Translations under genes and position numbers: made by a program
Notes under the pieces: model-generated
Told to the model about the DNA's origin: nothing
Databases searched by the model: none
Seen by the model: the letters and a program-made list of their open reading frames with translations, nothing else
Part shown: positions 23,485 through 26,961 of the stretch, in pieces
How positions within the stretch are numbered: the first letter of the stretch is position 1
Layout of the letters: each line of letters starts with the position of its first letter
Source: an uncultured Clostridia bacterium
GTDB lineage: Bacteria > Bacillota > Clostridia > Christensenellales > Borkfalkiaceae
DNA length: 26,961 nt
Direction: 5' to 3'
Assembly (NCBI GenBank): GCA_934254725.1
Contig: CAKQLR010000025.1
Span: forward strand, 1 to 26,961

Positions 23485-25290
23485 ATGAAAAAAATCTGCT
23501 TTTTGCTTGTATTTATACTGGTATTTTCGCTGTTCGGCTGCAATTCTCCGTCCGACAGTTCTTCGGGTGATACGGTTAAGCGTTATTACGATACGCGCAT
23601 TATGACCGATTTCGAATATACTTCGGCAAACTTATGCGCGCTTGATAAAACCGGCAGATACGCACCTTCCGGCGACGTATACAACGGCAAGGAAACGGGT
23701 ATTTTCTATCACCTCTGGCACGGCGTTCACGAAACGCCCGGCAAGGTACTCAATCTTACTGACATAATGAGGAAAAACCCCGATTATCTCACTTACGAAT
23801 ACATAGAGGAAAACAAACATCGCTTCCATTATTGGGACGAACCGTTATACGGTTATTACTGCTCTGCGGATCCGTGGGTTTTAACCCGTCATATCGAACT
23901 TATGACGCTTATGGGGGTTGATTTCTTCGTTTACGATTATACCAACTCGACAAGGTACGATGAGGAAGCCGACACGATGTTTGAACTTCTCGACAAGTAT
24001 TACAAACAAGGCTTTAAAGTTCCTAAAGTTACAATGTATACGAATTCCGCCTCAGCAAGCATCGTAATAGGTGTATATAACCGCTATTTTGCGGACGGCG
24101 CCGTGCTGAAAGGCAAATACGATCATCTTTGGTATTCGCCTAACGAAAAACCTCTTATTATAGGCGTAACCAACCAAAGCCCGCCTGTGGGACAGGAAGA
24201 GTTATATTCCTATCTTACAACCGAGTTTTTCGATTTCAGGGAATCTCAGTGGCCGGACGGCAAGACCACCGTTCTTGACAGAGAAAAAGGTTTCCCATGG
24301 ATGGAATGGGTATATCCTCAGAACAATTATAACGGATATATGAGCGTATCCGTTTCCCAGCATCCGGGTGCGCAGGCAAGCGCCGGCGCAAGGATGAACT
24401 TCGGCAGGGGATACTACGGCGGAATTAACGTCACCGAAGACGTAGAGATAGGTACAAACTATCAATCGCAATGGGATACGGCTATTGCGGACTCTTCCGT
24501 AAACACGGTTATGATTACAGGCTTCAACGAATGGATGGCTATAAAGCATAATGACGGCGAAAAATCCATTTTCGTAGACCTGTTTTCCGAAGAATATTCC
24601 CGCGACGTGGAGATGATGAAAGGCGGTTATGACGACAATTACGTCATTCAGACGCTTTTAAACACAAGAAAATTCAAGTATTCCGAAGCAAAACATTACA
24701 AATACTCGCTCAATTCTATAGATATTGAGGACTCGACCCTTTCGGGCTTCAATAAAGTTCTTAATTCCTACCGTGATTTTTCGGGCGACGCTATGCCGAG
24801 GAATTATCGCGACGCGTTCAGAACGACAACCTATATCGACAACAGCAACAGAAACGATATAGAAAAAGTTACCGTTACGCACGACGAAAATAATTTATAC
24901 GTTCTGGTTAACACGAAGGATGACGTCACCGCATACGACGGCGGCGAAAACTGGATGACGTTGCTCATAGGAACGGGAAAAGACAATGAAAATTCATTCG
25001 GCGGTTTCAATTTTATAATAAACAGAAGCCCCGAAGCAAACGGGAAAACTTCGGTTGAAAAATCCCGCGGCGGTTATAATTGGGCGCTTTCCGGCAAAGC
25101 CGAGTACAGGATATACGGCAACGCAATGGTCTATTCGGTACCTCTTTCTATGCTTGGTCTCGATAAAGACAACTGCGAATTAAGGCTGAAAGTTTCCGAT
25201 AACGTCACTCATTTCGATGAGATTATGGATTATTACGTTTCGGGTGACAGTGCGCCTTTAGGTCGGTTTGCTTATTCCTACGGTTTTTAA
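23485..25290 (+). CDS. GH99/GH71-like glycan hydrolase lipoprotein with CBM9-like tail
   Basis: This 601-residue lipoprotein has lipobox L-F-G-C with Cys19, so it acts on the cell surface. The middle (about residues 70-370) looks like the (beta/alpha)8 fold of endo-alpha-glycan hydrolases of GH99/GH71 type. It has an early G-I-F-Y-H-L-W-H strand, D-P-W-V-L-T-R-H-I-E-L with D-F-F-V-Y-D-Y-T-N, E-S-Q-W-P, P-W-M-E-W-V-Y-P-Q and T-G-F-N-E-W-M-A with Glu349 as a catalytic candidate. About 450-601 forms a beta-sandwich resembling CBM9 or DOMON sugar-binding domains (N-L-Y-V-L-V-N-T). It follows the permease by 15 bases with an AGGG site. Family placement is from fold and motif memory; a DUF or new GH family is possible. 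Confidence 0.68.
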   Translation: MKKICFLLVFILVFSLFGCNSPSDSSSGDTVKRYYDTRIMTDFEYTSANLCALDKTGRYAPSGDVYNGKETGIFYHLWHGVHETPGKVLNLTDIMRKNPDYLTYEYIEENKHRFHYWDEPLYGYYCSADPWVLTRHIELMTLMGVDFFVYDYTNSTRYDEEADTMFELLDKYYKQGFKVPKVTMYTNSASASIVIGVYNRYFADGAVLKGKYDHLWYSPNEKPLIIGVTNQSPPVGQEELYSYLTTEFFDFRESQWPDGKTTVLDREKGFPWMEWVYPQNNYNGYMSVSVSQHPGAQASAGARMNFGRGYYGGINVTEDVEIGTNYQSQWDTAIADSSVNTVMITGFNEWMAIKHNDGEKSIFVDLFSEEYSRDVEMMKGGYDDNYVIQTLLNTRKFKYSEAKHYKYSLNSIDIEDSTLSGFNKVLNSYRDFSGDAMPRNYRDAFRTTTYIDNSNRNDIEKVTVTHDENNLYVLVNTKDDVTAYDGGENWMTLLIGTGKDNENSFGGFNFIINRSPEANGKTSVEKSRGGYNWALSGKAEYRIYGNAMVYSVPLSMLGLDKDNCELRLKVSDNVTHFDEIMDYYVSGDSAPLGRFAYSYGF

Positions 25291-25331
25291 GCAGTTATTC
25301 ATCCGATTATACTGCATTACTGCAAAGAGTT

Positions 25332-25358
25332 TTGACTTTTATGACCCCAAAAGGTCAA
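25332..25358 (+). other. Hairpin between the two GH99-like genes
   Basis: TTGACTTTT (25332-25340) pairs with AAAAGGTCAA (25349-25358) with one bulged G around an 8-base loop. It lies in a 157-base gap with no clear promoter. No U-tract follows, so it may be a partial terminator or an mRNA-stability element. Confidence 0.35.
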
Positions 25359-25447
25359 TCTCATCCAAAACACTTTGCGAGCCTGAACTCGTCGGCGACT
25401 AACCGCTTAAACTCAATTCAACAAATTAAACAGATAAAGGTGGAAAA

Positions 25448-26961
25448 ATGAAAAAAATATGTGTTTTACTTGTTTTTATAATGGTTTTCTCGCTGTTTGC
25501 ATGCAGCGGAAATCCGTCTACGTCTACCGGTGGCGGTAATACTCCGAGTGAAACAAGCTTTACGCCCGAAGAGTACACGCTTATGAACACTGTCGGTACG
25601 GATGCGCTCGGCAGGTATTTCGGCGAAGCCGCAGGCAACAAAACAGGCACGAGATATGTAGGTATATGGTATTCGTTGTGGCTCGGTCAGCACAGCTACA
25701 TGCAGTCCTCGGTGTACGATATCACCAAACTTCTTTCCTCGCCCGCAGGGACGGCGGCGCTCAACACAAACGTTGACAGCGAATATTCAAAAATGGGCGA
25801 ATTCCACTTCTGTTCCGAACCCTTGTACGGATATTACAACATGCTCGACCCGTGGGTAGTAACTCGTCACGTCGAACTGTTAACCGCCGCGGGCATAGAT
25901 TATCTTTGTTTCGATACCACCAACGCCGCGGTATATCAGGACGTTGCAAGGCTCGTTATAGAAACTCTCATAAAATTCCAGAAGCAGGGTTTTAACGTGC
26001 CCAAGGTAATGTTCTACACGAACTCCAACAGCGGAACTACAGCAAACGTAATTTACAACACATTTTATCAGACGGAAAAATACGATTCCATATGGTTCTC
26101 GCCCAACGGCAAGCCGTTGATTGCAGGCGTAACGAAAGACAACAACAAAGCCAGCAATATGGAGCTTGAAATTCCGAATTACAGCGATTATCTCGATACC
26201 GACAAACTCGGCGGACGTTTTGAAATAGTTGAGTCTCAATGGCCTCAGGGTTGGATAAGACACGACAACGCCATCCCTTGGATGACCTGGAGTTATCCTC
26301 AGGAATTGCATAAAAACTACAAAGCTATAAGCGTTTCGGTTGCTCAGCACGGCGACGGCGTTTTATTCAGCACGAAAAGCCCCAAGAGCAGCCGCGGTTT
26401 CAACGCGATAACGGGCGAAGTAGAGGACTTCCGTGAAGGCAAAAACTACGCTAATCAATGGCAAACGGTATTCGATTACGAAAAAGAGGGCAAGGAAGTT
26501 CAGAACGTAATGCTTACCGGCTGGAACGAATGGATGGCTGTTAAAGGCTTTAACGGCAGCGAAGCTACTTTCTGCGACGTTTACAACGAAGAATTCGGTC
26601 GCGATATAGAAATGAGCAAAGATCGCAATGCCGATAACTTCTTTATGCAGACGCTTTCAAACGTAAGGAATTACAAATTCAAACAGGGCAAAACCTACAA
26701 AAAGCAAAAAATGACAATAGACGCTTCGTCCGAAAGCATGCTCTTCCAATGGGATGCTGTAAAAGCTCATTACAGAGATTTCGAAGGCGACGCGATGAAC
26801 CGCAATTACATAGACGCCGTAGGTAAGTCCACCTATACCGACAATTCTGCCCGCAACGACATTACGGACATAAAGGTCGTACACAACGATAAAAACCTAT
26901 ACTTCTACATTAAAACGGCGGCAGATATCACCGAATATAACGGTACGGATAAAAACTGGAT
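25448..26961 (+). CDS. Second GH99/GH71-like lipoprotein with CBM9-like tail (3' end outside window)
   Basis: The frame is open from the ATG at 25448 to the window end, 504 codons, so the stop lies beyond. AAGGTGG precedes the start. The signal peptide is almost the same as that of the preceding gene, with lipobox L-F-A-C and Cys19. Matching blocks in the same order include P-L-Y-G-Y-Y, D-P-W-V-V-T-R-H-V-E-L, E-S-Q-W-P, P-W-M-T-W-S-Y-P-Q, S-V-A-Q-H, T-G-W-N-E-W-M-A and Y-R-D-F-E-G-D-A-M-N-R-N-Y, then the start of the CBM9-like tail. Many positions between these blocks differ, so this is an old duplication rather than a recent copy. It should act on the same or a related surface glycan. Confidence 0.7.
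   Translation, partial: MKKICVLLVFIMVFSLFACSGNPSTSTGGGNTPSETSFTPEEYTLMNTVGTDALGRYFGEAAGNKTGTRYVGIWYSLWLGQHSYMQSSVYDITKLLSSPAGTAALNTNVDSEYSKMGEFHFCSEPLYGYYNMLDPWVVTRHVELLTAAGIDYLCFDTTNAAVYQDVARLVIETLIKFQKQGFNVPKVMFYTNSNSGTTANVIYNTFYQTEKYDSIWFSPNGKPLIAGVTKDNNKASNMELEIPNYSDYLDTDKLGGRFEIVESQWPQGWIRHDNAIPWMTWSYPQELHKNYKAISVSVAQHGDGVLFSTKSPKSSRGFNAITGEVEDFREGKNYANQWQTVFDYEKEGKEVQNVMLTGWNEWMAVKGFNGSEATFCDVYNEEFGRDIEMSKDRNADNFFMQTLSNVRNYKFKQGKTYKKQKMTIDASSESMLFQWDAVKAHYRDFEGDAMNRNYIDAVGKSTYTDNSARNDITDIKVVHNDKNLYFYIKTAADITEYNGTDKNW

Noticed and set aside
25341..25358. ATGACCCCAAAAGGTCAA as a second IS3-type end
   Set aside because: The likeness to the 4849 stretch is limited to a GACCCCA-AAG core, and the bases are better explained by the local hairpin.

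Overview
This window looks like part of a glycan-utilisation region from an uncultured, Gram-positive-type member of the Bacillota, most likely class Clostridia and probably gut-associated. The evidence is the AGGAGG-type ribosome binding sites, lipoprotein signal peptides with L-x-[GAS]-C lipoboxes, MsmEFG-type sugar ABC transporters that lack a local ATPase gene, an AraC regulator, and surface proteins with a C-terminal membrane helix and Lys-rich tail. The taxonomic call is inference. I saw no rRNA, tRNA, CRISPR array or intact transposase.

Left part, + strand (1-12753). The tail of one sugar ABC permease and a complete partner permease are followed by a very large secreted surface protein (1264-4740). 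That protein carries a beta-helix-like region, five beta-rich modules of two alternating kinds, a Big_2 Ig-like domain and a C-terminal anchor. A promoter then leads a cytoplasmic GH28-like enzyme (4964-6208). After a strong hairpin comes a broken stretch: a 5'-truncated Rhs/YD-repeat fragment (6294-7439) abuts the headless C-terminal part of a second surface protein (7421-9022), whose C-terminal anchor matches that of the first. A GH3 enzyme and a GH78 alpha-L-rhamnosidase follow, overlapping by 8 bases. GH28-like, GH3 and GH78 together suggest use of a rhamnose- and galacturonate-containing glycan such as rhamnogalacturonan (inference).

Middle part (12754-17531). A lone lipoprotein gene with its own promoter converges, through a perfect 15-bp bidirectional terminator hairpin, on three minus-strand genes. 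In transcription order these are a five-bladed beta-propeller glycosidase (GH43-like), a cardiolipin synthase with two HKD motifs, and a YiiX-type permuted NlpC/P60 peptidase-like membrane protein. The last is broken by two one-base losses in homopolymers.

Right part (17700-26961). A minus-strand AraC regulator is divergent from a + strand operon: SGNH esterase-like lipoprotein, sugar-binding lipoprotein, permease, permease (frameshifted by one base), and two paralogous lipoproteins that look like GH99/GH71-type alpha-glycan hydrolases with a CBM9-like tail. The second paralogue runs off the window. The likely scheme is surface de-esterification and endo-cleavage of a polysaccharide, capture and import of the oligosaccharides, and AraC control.

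The main points of interest are the shared Gly-Cys C-terminal anchor on two surface proteins, the structured leader before the sugar-binding protein gene, the tandem GH99-like pair, the Rhs/surface-protein chimera, and three one-base homopolymer frameshifts that probably reflect sequencing or assembly error.
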